A stretch of 64,000 bases of DNA from Halosimplex carlsbadense 2-9-1 (GCF_000337455.1 NZ_AOIU01000008.1:129423-193422), one strand, 5' to 3'. Shown: positions 52,781 to 61,761, numbered from the stretch's first letter. Made by a program: numbers and translations. The notes: generated by a model not told the origin, from the letters alone.

Positions 52781-54175
52781 CTACAGGTAGTCGACGGACT
52801 GTCCGTCGAGGCCGTCGAAGCCCTGCCGTTCGTGGGACCACTCGAAGGTGTCCGCGTCGCGGCGCTCGGCGAGGAAGTCGACGATACGCTCGCCGACGCC
52901 TTCGCCGTACAGATCGGGGCCGGACCGGAGGCGCTCGCGCACGGCGTCGGTTTCGAGGACGTGCGTGACCGTCTCGTGGACGAACTCGCCGGAGACCGGC
53001 GGGACGAGCAGGTTCGTCTCGGCGTCGAAGACCGTCTCCGGGCGGTCGGTGTTGAACCGGGCGGTGAGACAGCACGCCTCGTCGATGTAGTTCAGCTCCT
53101 CCTGCATGCTGCCCGAGTCGGTGAGTTCGGCGAGACACTGCCCGGAGCGGAGGAACTCGTAGACGTGGGCGTGTTTCTTCCAGAGCCCGGTGAAGAGGAA
53201 GTTGTCGCGCTCGTCGGCCAGCCGCTGCAGGCGGTCGCGGTAGCCGTGGCGTTCGAGCGCGTGACGGGTCGCGGTGAGTTCGACGAAGTTGACGTTGTAG
53301 CCGTCTTCGACCAGCGCGATCACGCCCTCGACGAGCGCCCTGAATCGGCCGGGCAAGAGGTTCGCGCGGCGGTGTACGTCGACGCGGATCCAGTCGTCCC
53401 GCGCTTCGAGGACGGGGTAGACGTCGAAGACGCTCTCGCCGTCGTGGTCGGCCTTCATTTGAATCGCGTCGACGACGGAGTTGCCGACGACGGGCATGCG
53501 CTCGTCGCCGTCGACCTCGGGGGGGTAGCCCTCCGATTCGAGGTGCTCGCGGTTGAGTTCGACGGGGGCGAACTGGTAGCGGGCGGCGGCCGAACCGACG
53601 AACGTGTCGTACTGCTCGGGGAACGGCTCGGTGCGGTCGACGCGCCACTCGCCGTCCCACTGGGCGTCGACGAGCGCGGCCGGGTCGGGGTACCCCTCGG
53701 CCGTGTCGGGGACGGCGTCGTAGTCGGGCGCCATCCCGCGGAGGCCGGCCTCGTTGTGGGCCACCTGCTGGTTGGTGGCGAACAGCCAGGCCTGCGGGAA
53801 GATAGCCGCGGCGTGGGTGTCGCCGTGGACCAGCGGGAGGACGGTCGTGTCGGGCCACTCCGCGAGGCGCTCGGCCAGCTGTTTGACCGCGAGCATCATC
53901 TGGGCGGTCTTCTCGCTGAGGTCGCCGCGGATGCCCAGGTCGGCGGCGATCGCGGGTTCGAGATCGTACTCCTCGAGACCGTGACCGAGCAGGTCGTCGT
54001 AGTGCTGGCCGGTGTGGACCACGAAACAGGGGAGGTCCCGCTCGCGGGCGGCGGCGACGACCGGCGCCTGTTTGTAGAAGTCGGGCTTGGTCGCGGTGAC
54101 GACCGCAAGGACGAACTCGCCGCGGTCCATCTCCGCGGCGAGCCGGTCGTCGTAGAACATCGGGTCGGCGTCCAT
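52781..54175 (-). CDS. UDP-N-acetylglucosamine 2-epimerase family protein
   Basis: 464-aa protein of the WecB-type GT-B-fold epimerase family, which interconverts UDP-GlcNAc and UDP-ManNAc for surface polysaccharide and glycoprotein glycans. Motifs: CFVVHTGQHYDD, VHGDTHAA, VDVHRRANLLP and the sugar-nucleotide site ELTDSGSMQEELNYI. It is longer than the usual about 380 residues, with insertions in the middle. Placed near surface glycoproteins (50570, 54635). ATG at 54175 begins MDADPMFYDDRL. Could also be a related hydrolysing form. Confidence 0.85.
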   Translation of the reverse strand: MDADPMFYDDRLAAEMDRGEFVLAVVTATKPDFYKQAPVVAAARERDLPCFVVHTGQHYDDLLGHGLEEYDLEPAIAADLGIRGDLSEKTAQMMLAVKQLAERLAEWPDTTVLPLVHGDTHAAAIFPQAWLFATNQQVAHNEAGLRGMAPDYDAVPDTAEGYPDPAALVDAQWDGEWRVDRTEPFPEQYDTFVGSAAARYQFAPVELNREHLESEGYPPEVDGDERMPVVGNSVVDAIQMKADHDGESVFDVYPVLEARDDWIRVDVHRRANLLPGRFRALVEGVIALVEDGYNVNFVELTATRHALERHGYRDRLQRLADERDNFLFTGLWKKHAHVYEFLRSGQCLAELTDSGSMQEELNYIDEACCLTARFNTDRPETVFDAETNLLVPPVSGEFVHETVTHVLETDAVRERLRSGPDLYGEGVGERIVDFLAERRDADTFEWSHERQGFDGLDGQSVDYL

Positions 54176-54634
54176 ACCCGCCCTCTGGCCGGACGCCGCT
54201 TGTACGTTACCATCTTTTTGACGGGTGGGTTCCCGCAGGCGCGCTCTGCGTGCCGAGGAAACCCGGCCGACAGAGACAGGGGTAGAGATGGGTGGGCTCG
54301 CTCCGTTCAGCCGCGTGACTCGCCCTCGCTACGCTCGCGCGAACCCTCGGTACAAGTGAACGATGTAGCAGAACCGGATACAACACACCCAACTCTCGGC
54401 ACGAGTGATATGCAAGATGGAGCGCAAGAGGCCAGCACAGCGCCCCATTGTGTTCAGTTATTTCACACCGAACTGTCCGCTACTCGGTACTAAAATACAT
54501 CAGTAGTTACTCGCCAAAGAGACGATACTCGATTCACTGGGAGAGGCTACCCGATTGCAGTATTTCGGGTATTGAGATTCAGTATCCGTGTGTCCCAAGA
54601 ATAATAGCAACCGAGCCTGTACCCGCGAGCCATC
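54176..54634. other. Boundary region with falling GC content
   Basis: 459 bp without a gene. The first 220 bp are GC-rich with degenerate repeat-like text (CGCCCTCGCTACGCTCGCG). After about 54400 the composition drops (TTATTTCACACCG, CATCAGTAGTTAC), marking the left edge of the AT-richer patch. An AATAATAG about 30 bp before the next ATG is a likely TATA box. Confidence 0.5.
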
Positions 54635-56128
54635 ATGGAGAAGGGACCCAACACCAAATTGAAATCTTTGGTTATCTCGTGTATGCTTCTGGGCACTGTT
54701 TTCACCGGCGTCCCAGGGACAGCAGCAGCAGCGGGCAATACGGCGACGAATGGAGCAGGAAACTTCCAGATTAGCGCGTTTAACGCACAGGGATCACAGG
54801 CGGTCGACGGGGTAGGAAACGTCGTGAAAAACAGGATCGAGGACAGCTATGTGTCCGGTCTCAGTATCTCAGCCCCCATAGCAAACTACTCTCCCGATGC
54901 GGGGACTCAACAGGTGAAATACTATTTTGACCACAACCAAGATGGGAAATTCAATTCATCGGAACTAATAGTTAATAAGACGGTGTCGATAGGCTCCAAC
55001 GGAATCAGAGGGACACCCACCGTCGGCCAGTTTGTCACACTCAGCGAAGACGAAGAAATAGAGGGAGCCATCGCAGGACACGGCAACAACAGCATCGGGG
55101 TGTACTACCATCGGCTCGAAACTGCGAATGATACGGTCACGAGGCCAGTAGTGGTTAGTAGCACGCCGCAGTACAGGCCTGTAAATCAGGATGTCCGGAA
55201 AGTCGCGATTCGTTTAGCAACCGAGAAGGAGAATCAGTCGGTCGACGAAATCGAAATCCAATTTAAAGAAAGTATCAGTAGCGGTCAGTTGCGCGTCAAC
55301 GTCAAAGGAGGTCTACCGCCGACTGGTGAAGAAGACTTTGCGAACATGACTTCAGATGTCGAAAACGTCTCAACAGAAGATACAACGTTGGATACGGTCG
55401 GTATTATCCCGCCTGATCCCGATTCAGACGCCAACGTGAATGTGACACTCGACAAATCGAAATTCGATAACCCTGCAGAGTCGCTCAGACTCGTCAGATA
55501 TAACGAATCTGCTGGTGATTACGAAGAGATTCCGACGAGCGTTCTGGGCGAGAACAGCACTACAGTAACAGTGACCGGGAACACTCCTGGATTCTCTAAT
55601 TTCACTGTAGTCGCCGACGAGTCAGTGAAAGGCACAGAGACGGACAGTTCGGAAGAATCTGATTCTTCCGATGACGGAGAAGCTGCTACCTCCACTCCGA
55701 CCGAAACCGCCGCACCCACCCCGACTGAGACTGCTACACCAACCCCTACCGAAACCGCCGCACCCACTCCGACCGAGACTGCCGCACCCACTCCGACCGA
55801 AACTGCCGCACCCACTCCGACCGAAACCGCCGCACCCACTCCGACTGAGACTGCCACCTCCACACCAACCAAGACCGCCGGATCCACTCTAACCGAGACC
55901 ATCGAACCCACTCCGACCGAGACCATCGAACCCACTCCGACCGAGACTGCTGCTCCGGCTCCAACCGAGACTGCCACTCAAGCCGAAGTGGCAACGGCGA
56001 CTGAGTTCACACCAGAAGACACCGAACTACCAACAACCGGCGCGACTGGACCCGGATTCACACCTGTAGCTGTGATACTTGCGTTGATTGGTCTGATATT
56101 CATTTTTCGACAACAGAGCTCTAGCTGA
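54635..56128 (+). CDS. PGF-CTERM surface glycoprotein with Thr/Pro repeats
   Basis: 497-aa exported protein. Signal peptide in about 1-35 (LVISCMLLGTVFTGVPGTAAAA). The mature domain (about 36-340) is not recognised but has DHNQDGKFNSSELIVNK, an EF-hand-like Ca2+ loop. The region about 350-448 is built of TPTETAAP-type repeats, a likely O-glycosylated stalk. The C-terminus GPGFTPVAVILALIGLIFIFRQ is a PGF-CTERM archaeosortase signal that should be replaced by a lipid anchor. Composition is far less GC-rich than neighbours, suggesting acquisition. Could be an adhesin. Confidence 0.82.
   Translation: MEKGPNTKLKSLVISCMLLGTVFTGVPGTAAAAGNTATNGAGNFQISAFNAQGSQAVDGVGNVVKNRIEDSYVSGLSISAPIANYSPDAGTQQVKYYFDHNQDGKFNSSELIVNKTVSIGSNGIRGTPTVGQFVTLSEDEEIEGAIAGHGNNSIGVYYHRLETANDTVTRPVVVSSTPQYRPVNQDVRKVAIRLATEKENQSVDEIEIQFKESISSGQLRVNVKGGLPPTGEEDFANMTSDVENVSTEDTTLDTVGIIPPDPDSDANVNVTLDKSKFDNPAESLRLVRYNESAGDYEEIPTSVLGENSTTVTVTGNTPGFSNFTVVADESVKGTETDSSEESDSSDDGEAATSTPTETAAPTPTETATPTPTETAAPTPTETAAPTPTETAAPTPTETAAPTPTETATSTPTKTAGSTLTETIEPTPTETIEPTPTETAAPAPTETATQAEVATATEFTPEDTELPTTGATGPGFTPVAVILALIGLIFIFRQQSSS
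55684..55977 (+). repeat. 24-bp tandem repeats encoding Thr/Pro stalk
   Basis: About twelve units of a 24-bp repeat encode TPTETAAP-like octapeptides. Unit edges vary in the third codon position and a few residues differ (TPTKTAGS, TLTETIEP), so the array is not recently homogenised. Length variation among strains is expected for such arrays. Confidence 0.8.
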
Positions 56129-56549
56129 TCACGAGTCGATCCCCCACGAAGTTCGCGAGTCCGCATTCTCAGAAAATCATCGATCCAGTGTCACACACAG
56201 AAAGCTGCTCGGGTGCAGATACTGATAGAGAGAGAGACTATCAAAAGGGTGTTGCCGACAAGGGCGAGACAGTAGTATTAGACCCACACTCGAAGTACCG
56301 AGTTCGCGAGATTACGAACTGGCTGGAGTGGGCTCGTCGCACGATGGCCTGTATTGGACGGCCCGATCAGTTATCCTGTCGGACAAGCGCGCTCTATCTT
56401 GCACAACTCCGAGAATATATAAAATGTCTATCAGGACCTGCAGTAGGCTGTTCGCACACCGAACCGGACGGCATCGTGCATCAGGCCGGACAGACGACGC
56501 CCGCCGAACCGTGACCGGCAGGAACGCCTGTGACCCGCCCCGTCGACTC
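56129..56549 (+). other. Region with doubtful small open frame
   Basis: 421 bp after the surface glycoprotein. It holds an open frame from GTG 56188 to 56514 (108 codons), not recognisable as any family. A small hairpin TGATAG/CTATCA (56223-56243) followed by AAAA and an AT-rich AATATATAAAATG at about 56412 are the only structures seen. I do not call a gene here. Confidence 0.5.
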
Positions 56550-57635
56550 TCAGGCCTCGGGGTTCGGGTCGAAGATCTCGGTGTTCTCCTCGCCCTGCAC
56601 GTCGATGACGGCCATCGCGCCCTTGCGGGCGACCCGCGAGAGGGCGTGGTCGACGAGCTTGATCGGGCCGGGGACGGGGTAGTGCATCGTGGCGATGGCA
56701 GTCGAGCCGGGCTGGACGGGCGTGGTCTGGATGTTCCGCTGGGGCCTCCCTCCCAGCCCGCCCTGCGGGTAGACCTCGTCCCAGACGCTCCCGATGGGGT
56801 GGAAGGAGCTGGCGAGGTTCGGGCCGCCGACGCAGTAGTACACCCGCGCCGTCTCGCCCGTCTCGGCGGCCATCTCGGCGTAGTTGTCCGGCGTGATGGC
56901 GTACTTCTCGCCGTTGATCAGGACGTAGGTGGGCTCCTCGCGGGCCATCGCGCCCATGTCGAAGGTGTGGTGGCCCTCCTGGCCGGTCTCGCCGTCGGTG
57001 TACACCTCGTGCTGGCCGAGGTAGAACTCGCGGTCGACCTCGGGGAGGCCGTCCTCGGGCTCGACGAGGATGATGCCGAACATCCCCGAGGAGATGTGGT
57101 AGTCCATGTTGGCGACGGCGCAGTGGTAGATGAACGCGCCGGGGTAGGTGACCTCGAAGCGGACGCGCTCGGTCTCACCGGGGGCGACGTTCGTGGCCTC
57201 GGCGCCGCCGCCGGGGCCTCGCACCGCGTGCAGGTCGACGTTGTGGGGCATCCGGTTGCCCTCGGCGTTCGTGATCGTCAGGTCGACCGTGTCGCCGACG
57301 CGGGCGCGGATCATCGGGCCGGGGATCCGCTCGTCGAAGGTCATGTACTCGAAGGTGACCCCCGGTTCGATCTCGGCGGTCACCTCCCGCGTGGTGAGTT
57401 CCGCCTCGACGGTCGCCGGTTCCGACCGGTCGATCGGGTCGGGGATCGCCGTCGGATCGGCGGCGACCCGGTCGACCGTCGGCGCCTTCGGGGCGTCGAG
57501 CGACCGGGGTTCGCTGTCGACCTCGGTGACGGTGACCCTGTCGTCGGGGATCTCGCCGGCGCAGCCGGCGACGGCCGCGGCGCCCGCCGCGGCGCCGGTC
57601 TTCAGGAACGTTCGACGGGTGGATTTGGGGGTCAT
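56550..57635 (-). CDS. nirK: Copper-containing nitrite reductase
   Basis: NirK, reducing nitrite to NO in denitrification; 361 aa. Tat motif TRRTFLKTG and lipobox Cys25 (VAGC) give a surface-anchored enzyme. Copper ligands fit: type 1 and 2 sites from PHNVDLHAV, YHCAVANMDYHISSGM, then FHPIG and VDHAL; the catalytic Asp lies in HNVDLH. An in-frame ATG at 57647 would add MYPA, and a CTTATCC lies about 26 bp upstream of it, so that start is also possible. Divergent from halocyanin; both likely controlled from the palindrome at 57711. Confidence 0.95.
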   Translation of the reverse strand: MTPKSTRRTFLKTGAAAGAAAVAGCAGEIPDDRVTVTEVDSEPRSLDAPKAPTVDRVAADPTAIPDPIDRSEPATVEAELTTREVTAEIEPGVTFEYMTFDERIPGPMIRARVGDTVDLTITNAEGNRMPHNVDLHAVRGPGGGAEATNVAPGETERVRFEVTYPGAFIYHCAVANMDYHISSGMFGIILVEPEDGLPEVDREFYLGQHEVYTDGETGQEGHHTFDMGAMAREEPTYVLINGEKYAITPDNYAEMAAETGETARVYYCVGGPNLASSFHPIGSVWDEVYPQGGLGGRPQRNIQTTPVQPGSTAIATMHYPVPGPIKLVDHALSRVARKGAMAVIDVQGEENTEIFDPNPEA

Positions 57636-57710
57636 GGCCGGGTACATTCGGATGTGAGTTAACCACACGGATAAGGGGGGACGCGGGTTCCCGCCCGGAT
57701 AGGATCCGGC

Positions 57711-57722
57711 CGAACGCGTTCG
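57711..57722. promoter_or_regulatory. CGAA-N4-TTCG palindrome between nirK and halocyanin genes
   Basis: CGAACGCGTTCG fits the CGAA-N4-TTCG motif that I recall for the haloarchaeal denitrification regulator NarO. It is 76 bp from both start codons and upstream of both TATA boxes (TTATTT at 57769; CTTATC on the other strand at about 57672). Placement suggests joint activation in low oxygen; the regulator gene is not in this window. Confidence 0.7.
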
Positions 57723-57797
57723 TCGCCGAGCGACGGCGTTCCCAGTCTCCGGGAACGCCCGAGGGTGGTTATTTGAGAAAGGCGGCAACGGTCGTGT

Positions 57798-58895
57798 ATG
57801 AGCACGGACGACGGTATCGACGAGGGGCGTCGTGACGCCATGAAGACCCTCGCTATCGGGGCGACGGTCGGGGGGCTGGCCGCCGCGGGTGCGCGGCCGG
57901 CCGCGGCCCAGTCGACGGATCTGACCGACTGGTTCTCGAACGTGGGCAACGCCGACGGCGTCGTCGACGAGACGGGCAAGAGCGAGGTCACCGTCGAGGT
58001 CGGCGTCTCGGGCAACAGCGGCCCGTTCGCGTTCGGGCCCGCGGCGGTGCGGGTCGACCCCGGCACGACGGTCGTCTGGGAGTGGACCGGCGAGGGCACG
58101 CCCCACAACGTCGTCGCCGAGGACGGCAGTTACGAGAGCGAGATGATCACCGAGGCCGGCGCCACGTTCAGCCACACCTTCGAGAGCGAGGGCGTCTCGA
58201 AGTACGCCTGTACGCCGCACAAGGTGTCGGGGATGAAAGGCGCCGTCATCGTCGGCGACGCCGACGTGACCGTCTCCTCGGGGAGTTCGACCGCGACTGC
58301 CTCCGGCGGGGGCGGCGGCAACGAGACCAGCGGGAGCGGCTCGGGCGGGTCCGGCGGGAGCGGCGACTTCGTCGAACCGGACTACGAGGGGTGGTTCGAC
58401 GGCGTCGGCAACTACGACGGCACGGTCGACATGACCGGCCAGGACGAGGTGACCATCGAGGTGGGCGCCGAGGGCAACAGCGGTCCGTTCGCGTTCGGGC
58501 CCGCGGCGGTGCGGGTCGACCCCGGCACGACGGTCGTCTGGGAGTGGACGGGCAAGGGCGGTCAGCACAACGTCGCCGGCGAGACCCACGACTTCGAGAG
58601 CCCGATGCAGGGCTCCGAGGGCGACACCTACGCGCTGGAACTCGACGGCGAGGGCGTCGTGAAGTACGCCTGTACGCCGCACAAGGCGGCGGGGATGAAG
58701 GGTGCGGTCGTCGTCGGCAATCCCGCCGCGGCGAGCGGCGGCGGCGCGGGGATCGACCTCTTCAAGACCTCGCTGTGGGGGCTGGCCGGCGCCATCGTCG
58801 CCGCGCCGTTCGTCGCCAGCCAGATCGTCGCCAGCAAGCGGGCGGACGACGACGACGAAGGGCGACACCGCGGACCCCGCCAGCCCGCCGACTGA
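57798..58895 (+). CDS. Two-domain halocyanin (blue copper protein)
   Basis: 365-aa type 1 copper electron carrier. The Tat signal is GRRDAMKTLAIGATVGG; two plastocyanin-like domains (about 40-155 and 195-310) each show His (PHNV; QHNV), Cys (KYACTPHK), the following His, and Met (SGMKG; AGMKG). A C-terminal hydrophobic helix (LWGLAGAIVAAPFVASQIV) anchors it. Likely delivers electrons to NirK. The start is leaderless with TTATTT 24 bp upstream. Domains share 77 bp that differ at one base. Confidence 0.93.
   Translation: MSTDDGIDEGRRDAMKTLAIGATVGGLAAAGARPAAAQSTDLTDWFSNVGNADGVVDETGKSEVTVEVGVSGNSGPFAFGPAAVRVDPGTTVVWEWTGEGTPHNVVAEDGSYESEMITEAGATFSHTFESEGVSKYACTPHKVSGMKGAVIVGDADVTVSSGSSTATASGGGGGNETSGSGSGGSGGSGDFVEPDYEGWFDGVGNYDGTVDMTGQDEVTIEVGAEGNSGPFAFGPAAVRVDPGTTVVWEWTGKGGQHNVAGETHDFESPMQGSEGDTYALELDGEGVVKYACTPHKAAGMKGAVVVGNPAAASGGGAGIDLFKTSLWGLAGAIVAAPFVASQIVASKRADDDDEGRHRGPRQPAD
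58011..58549 (+). repeat. Near-identical DNA in the two halocyanin domains
   Basis: Segments 58011-58087 and 58473-58549 (77 bp) differ at one base, while the flanking sequence of the same domains is diverged. A shorter 25-bp match around AAGTACGCCTGTACGCC covers the copper Cys/His region (about 58200 and 58661). Looks like gene conversion or strong selection. Confidence 0.75.
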
Positions 58896-59057
58896 TAACG
58901 ACGAGCGATTTTCCGGAGCGCCGACGGGTATCCCGGCGAACGCGTCGACTACCGGTCGGTCGGATAGTGCGTCGATCGGCGGTCGCTGGGGGGTCGCGCC
59001 GTCACCCGGCCACGACTGGCGCAGGTCACCGAACGTGCCCGCGAGCGTGCCCGCCGT

Positions 59058-59906
59058 TCAGACCTCGGCGAGGAACGACCGCAGTTCCGCCGTCGCGAAC
59101 TCGCGGCGGTCGCGGAAGACGCAGTGGCCGGCGTCGTCGACGTGTCGCAGTCGGCCGTCGGGGATCGAGTCGACGGCCTCGCGGTCGCGCTCGCGCGCCT
59201 CCTCGTCCACGTCCGCGCGGAAGACGAGCGTCGGCGCCTCGATCCCGGGGAAGGTCTCCTCGGGGTCGACCCAGCCGCTCGAAAACACCTCGGTGATGTT
59301 CGGGCTGACCCGCAGGCGCGCGTCGGCGAGCAGGCTCGCCAACTCCTCGTCGCCGGCCGCGACGTGACCGGCGAGTTCGTCGTCGGCTTCGAGGAGCTGG
59401 GCCTTGCTGTGGTCTTGCCACCACAGGATGCGGTCGCGGACCCCCTCGATCTCCGCGTCGTCCATGCGCTCGTCGCCGCGGTTCTCGGCGTTGTGGCCCA
59501 GTAGGCAGGCGGGGTCGACCGCGACGACGGCCCGCGGCCGGCCGGGGTCGAGCGCGGCGGCCGCCAGCACGGTATCGCCGCCCATCGAGTGCCCGAAGTA
59601 GGTCGGGTCTTCGACGCCGAGCCCTTCGAGTAGCCCGATCAGGTCGGCGGCGCGCGTGTCGGCGTCGTACCCCGATTCGGGGGCGTCGGAGTGGCCGTGA
59701 CCGCGGGCGTCGTAGCAGATCACGTCGTAGTCGTCGGCGAGATCGCGCGCGAGCGGCAGTCGACACCGGCCGTCGTCGAAGACGCCGTGCGCGACCAGCA
59801 GCGGCGGGCCTGATCCGCCGCTGCGGTCGTAGTGCAGTCTGACGCCGTCCGCCACGTCCACGTACCCGCTCGTCCAGTCGGCCGGCGGGTGCGTCTCCAC
59901 TGGCAT
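59058..59906 (-). CDS. Alpha/beta hydrolase
   Basis: 282-aa soluble hydrolase. Nucleophile Ser in GHSMGG (about 120-125), Asp in LVFRADVD (about 228) and His in DDAGHCVF (about 255). The oxyanion-type VAHGVFDDGR is near residue 38. Substrate is unknown; similar proteins act as esterases, epoxide hydrolases or dehalogenases. Convergent with the halocyanin gene. Confidence 0.9.
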   Translation of the reverse strand: MPVETHPPADWTSGYVDVADGVRLHYDRSGGSGPPLLVAHGVFDDGRCRLPLARDLADDYDVICYDARGHGHSDAPESGYDADTRAADLIGLLEGLGVEDPTYFGHSMGGDTVLAAAALDPGRPRAVVAVDPACLLGHNAENRGDERMDDAEIEGVRDRILWWQDHSKAQLLEADDELAGHVAAGDEELASLLADARLRVSPNITEVFSSGWVDPEETFPGIEAPTLVFRADVDEEARERDREAVDSIPDGRLRHVDDAGHCVFRDRREFATAELRSFLAEV

Positions 59907-60025
59907 GTATCTCCTACGCGGATCGGGCGCAAAAACGTGCGGGCACCGGAAGCGATCGACCGTTCTGTCGCCGCGCGGGCGACCCGAGGAAAAGGCACAT
60001 GGGCCCTCGGTCCGGAGTGTCGGGT

Positions 60026-60628
60026 ATGTCAGAGCGGACGGACGAGCGGGTCGAGGACCTCGGCGACATCGACGGTTCCGACGGCGACGTGGGGTTCAGC
60101 GACGACGAACTCGGCGTCGACGTGGATTCGCTGACGAGCGGGCCGGACGGCGCGAGCGGCGGGCCGGCCGCGTCGCCCGCCGAGAGCGAGTCGAGCGCCG
60201 CGTCCGACACCGACTCGGGGCCGAGCCTGCGCTCGCGGCTCACGCCCTCGATCGGTCGGCCGAGTCTCGGGATCAGCGTCCCGTCGCTGCGCTCGTTCCT
60301 GCTCGCCGCCGTCGTCGTGATCGGCGGGATGTTCGTCGGGAGCGCCGTCCCCTTCATCGGGTCGGTCACCGGCCTGGTCGGCCTATTCTTGGGTGCGTTC
60401 CTCCTCGGCGCGATGAGCGGAACCCGCCGATACGTCCCGGTCGCGGTGGCCGGCGCGGCCGCCGCCGTGGTCGCGACGATGATGCAGGGCGTGCTCACGC
60501 TGACGGCCGTCGAGAGTCTCGGCCTGGCGCCGACCGCCGCGCTCGGCGCGACCACGGGTATCCTCGTCGCCGTCGTCGGCCACTACTTCGGCCGCGACCT
60601 GCGCGACGGGCTCACCCGCGAGGTCTGA
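60026..60628 (+). CDS. DUF456-like membrane protein with acidic N-tail
   Basis: 200-aa protein. The first about 80 residues are acidic and low-complexity. Then four hydrophobic helices (LLAAVVVIGGMFVGSAVPF, VGLFLGAFLLGAMSG, VAVAGAAAAVVATMMQGV, GATTGILVAVVGHYFG), resembling the DUF456 family. No function known. It is followed by another membrane protein gene 40 bp later. Confidence 0.75.
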   Translation: MSERTDERVEDLGDIDGSDGDVGFSDDELGVDVDSLTSGPDGASGGPAASPAESESSAASDTDSGPSLRSRLTPSIGRPSLGISVPSLRSFLLAAVVVIGGMFVGSAVPFIGSVTGLVGLFLGAFLLGAMSGTRRYVPVAVAGAAAAVVATMMQGVLTLTAVESLGLAPTAALGATTGILVAVVGHYFGRDLRDGLTREV

Positions 60629-60668
60629 TCCTGAACGCTTACGACGCCGGAGGCGACAGATACGGTCG

Positions 60669-61028
60669 ATGGTGACTGGCGAGTCAGACACCGAGAGCGG
60701 GCCCGTCGACGTACTCCGCTACGAGACCGACGACGCACCGGTCTACCGCGCGGCCCCGGCCGGGGAGGGCGAGGCGATCGTCGCGGCTCACGAGCGAGAG
60801 CGTCGCAAACGCCGGGTCGGCCGACTGCTGGCTGCCGGACTCGTCGCGCTGGGGATCGCCGCCTACGGCGTCCTCAGCGACTCGCTGGCGCTCGCGGCCG
60901 CGGGCGTCGCGCTCGTCGCAGTCGCGTTCGCCGTCGGCGGCGACGACGCCGAGGAGGCGGTCCCCGAACTCGTCGAGCGAAACCAGTTCAGACGCGACGC
61001 CGAACGAGCCTACGACCTCGAGGAGTAA
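60669..61028 (+). CDS. Small membrane protein with basic linker
   Basis: 119-aa protein: hydrophilic N-part, basic HERERRKRRVGR, then two hydrophobic helices (LLAAGLVALGIAAYGVLS, AAAGVALVAVAFAVGG) and an acidic C-tail. It may be co-transcribed with the preceding gene. Its stop adjoins the stop of the ArsR-like gene on the other strand. Function unknown. Confidence 0.7.
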   Translation: MVTGESDTESGPVDVLRYETDDAPVYRAAPAGEGEAIVAAHERERRKRRVGRLLAAGLVALGIAAYGVLSDSLALAAAGVALVAVAFAVGGDDAEEAVPELVERNQFRRDAERAYDLEE

Positions 61029-61676
61029 TCAGTCCGGTAGCGACCATTCGTCGCCGTCGCGTTCGGCCACGTCTTCTTCGGCGAGCCGTTCGAGGGCCTC
61101 CTCGACGACCTCTGGCGGCGCCTCGACGCGGCGGCTCACCGCCTCGACGGTGCCCGAGCGAGTCGCCAGCGCCGAGACCACGTCCCCGAGCAGCCGGGCG
61201 TCCTCGCCCTCGAACTGGTCGGTCAGCTCGCCCATCACCTCGGCGAGGCGGCCGTGGACCCACCGCTGGGCGAGCGAGAGTTCGCGATCGAGATCCTGCA
61301 GGCGGTCGAGTTCCGCGGCGAGTTCGCCGGTGTCCGAATCTTCCTGGACCTCGGCGTCGATGGAGATGTGCCGGCAGGTGGTCACGTCGATTGAACTGCC
61401 GGGATAGGCGCTCTTGGTGCCGAACTGGTAGGGCGAGACGGTCACTTCGAGACGGAGGTTGCGCGCGATGCGGAAGTACTTGCGGCGCTGGTCGTCGACG
61501 CTGCTCTCGACGAGCCCGGCCTCGTCGAGCCGTTCGAGGTGGTCGATGACCGCTTTCGGGCTCACGCCGATGTACTCGCTGATCTCCGTGACGTAACAGG
61601 GCTTGTGCGCGAGCAACCGGAGGATCCGCCGACGGTTGGCGTTGCCCAGCAGGTCGAGCAGTTCGGCGGAGTCCAT
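61029..61676 (-). CDS. ArsR-type winged-helix regulator
   Basis: 215-aa protein. N-terminal winged HTH: LLDLLGNANRRRILRLLAHKP, YVTEISEYIGVSPKAVIDHLERL, then the wing GLVESSVDDQRRKYFRI. The C-terminal half is helical (LAAELDRLQDLDRELSLAQRW) and may be a dimer or effector domain. The pattern is common in haloarchaea. Targets unknown. Confidence 0.9.
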   Translation of the reverse strand: MDSAELLDLLGNANRRRILRLLAHKPCYVTEISEYIGVSPKAVIDHLERLDEAGLVESSVDDQRRKYFRIARNLRLEVTVSPYQFGTKSAYPGSSIDVTTCRHISIDAEVQEDSDTGELAAELDRLQDLDRELSLAQRWVHGRLAEVMGELTDQFEGEDARLLGDVVSALATRSGTVEAVSRRVEAPPEVVEEALERLAEEDVAERDGDEWSLPD

Positions 61677-61761
61677 TCACCTGAGGTTCGCGATAGAGAG
61701 TGAAAAGCGTTTCCCCGCCGTCCCGACGCCGTCGTGCGACCGTTCCGGGCACCGTGAGCGG

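Noticed and set aside
56149-56157. CGAAGTTCG as a second NarO-like site
   Set aside because: The half-sites are separated by one base, not four, and it is far from the nirK start, beyond the gene's 3' end.
56188-56514. Open frame of 108 codons starting with GTG
   Set aside because: No recognisable family, no RBS or TATA at the right distance, odd composition; kept only as a note in the region description.
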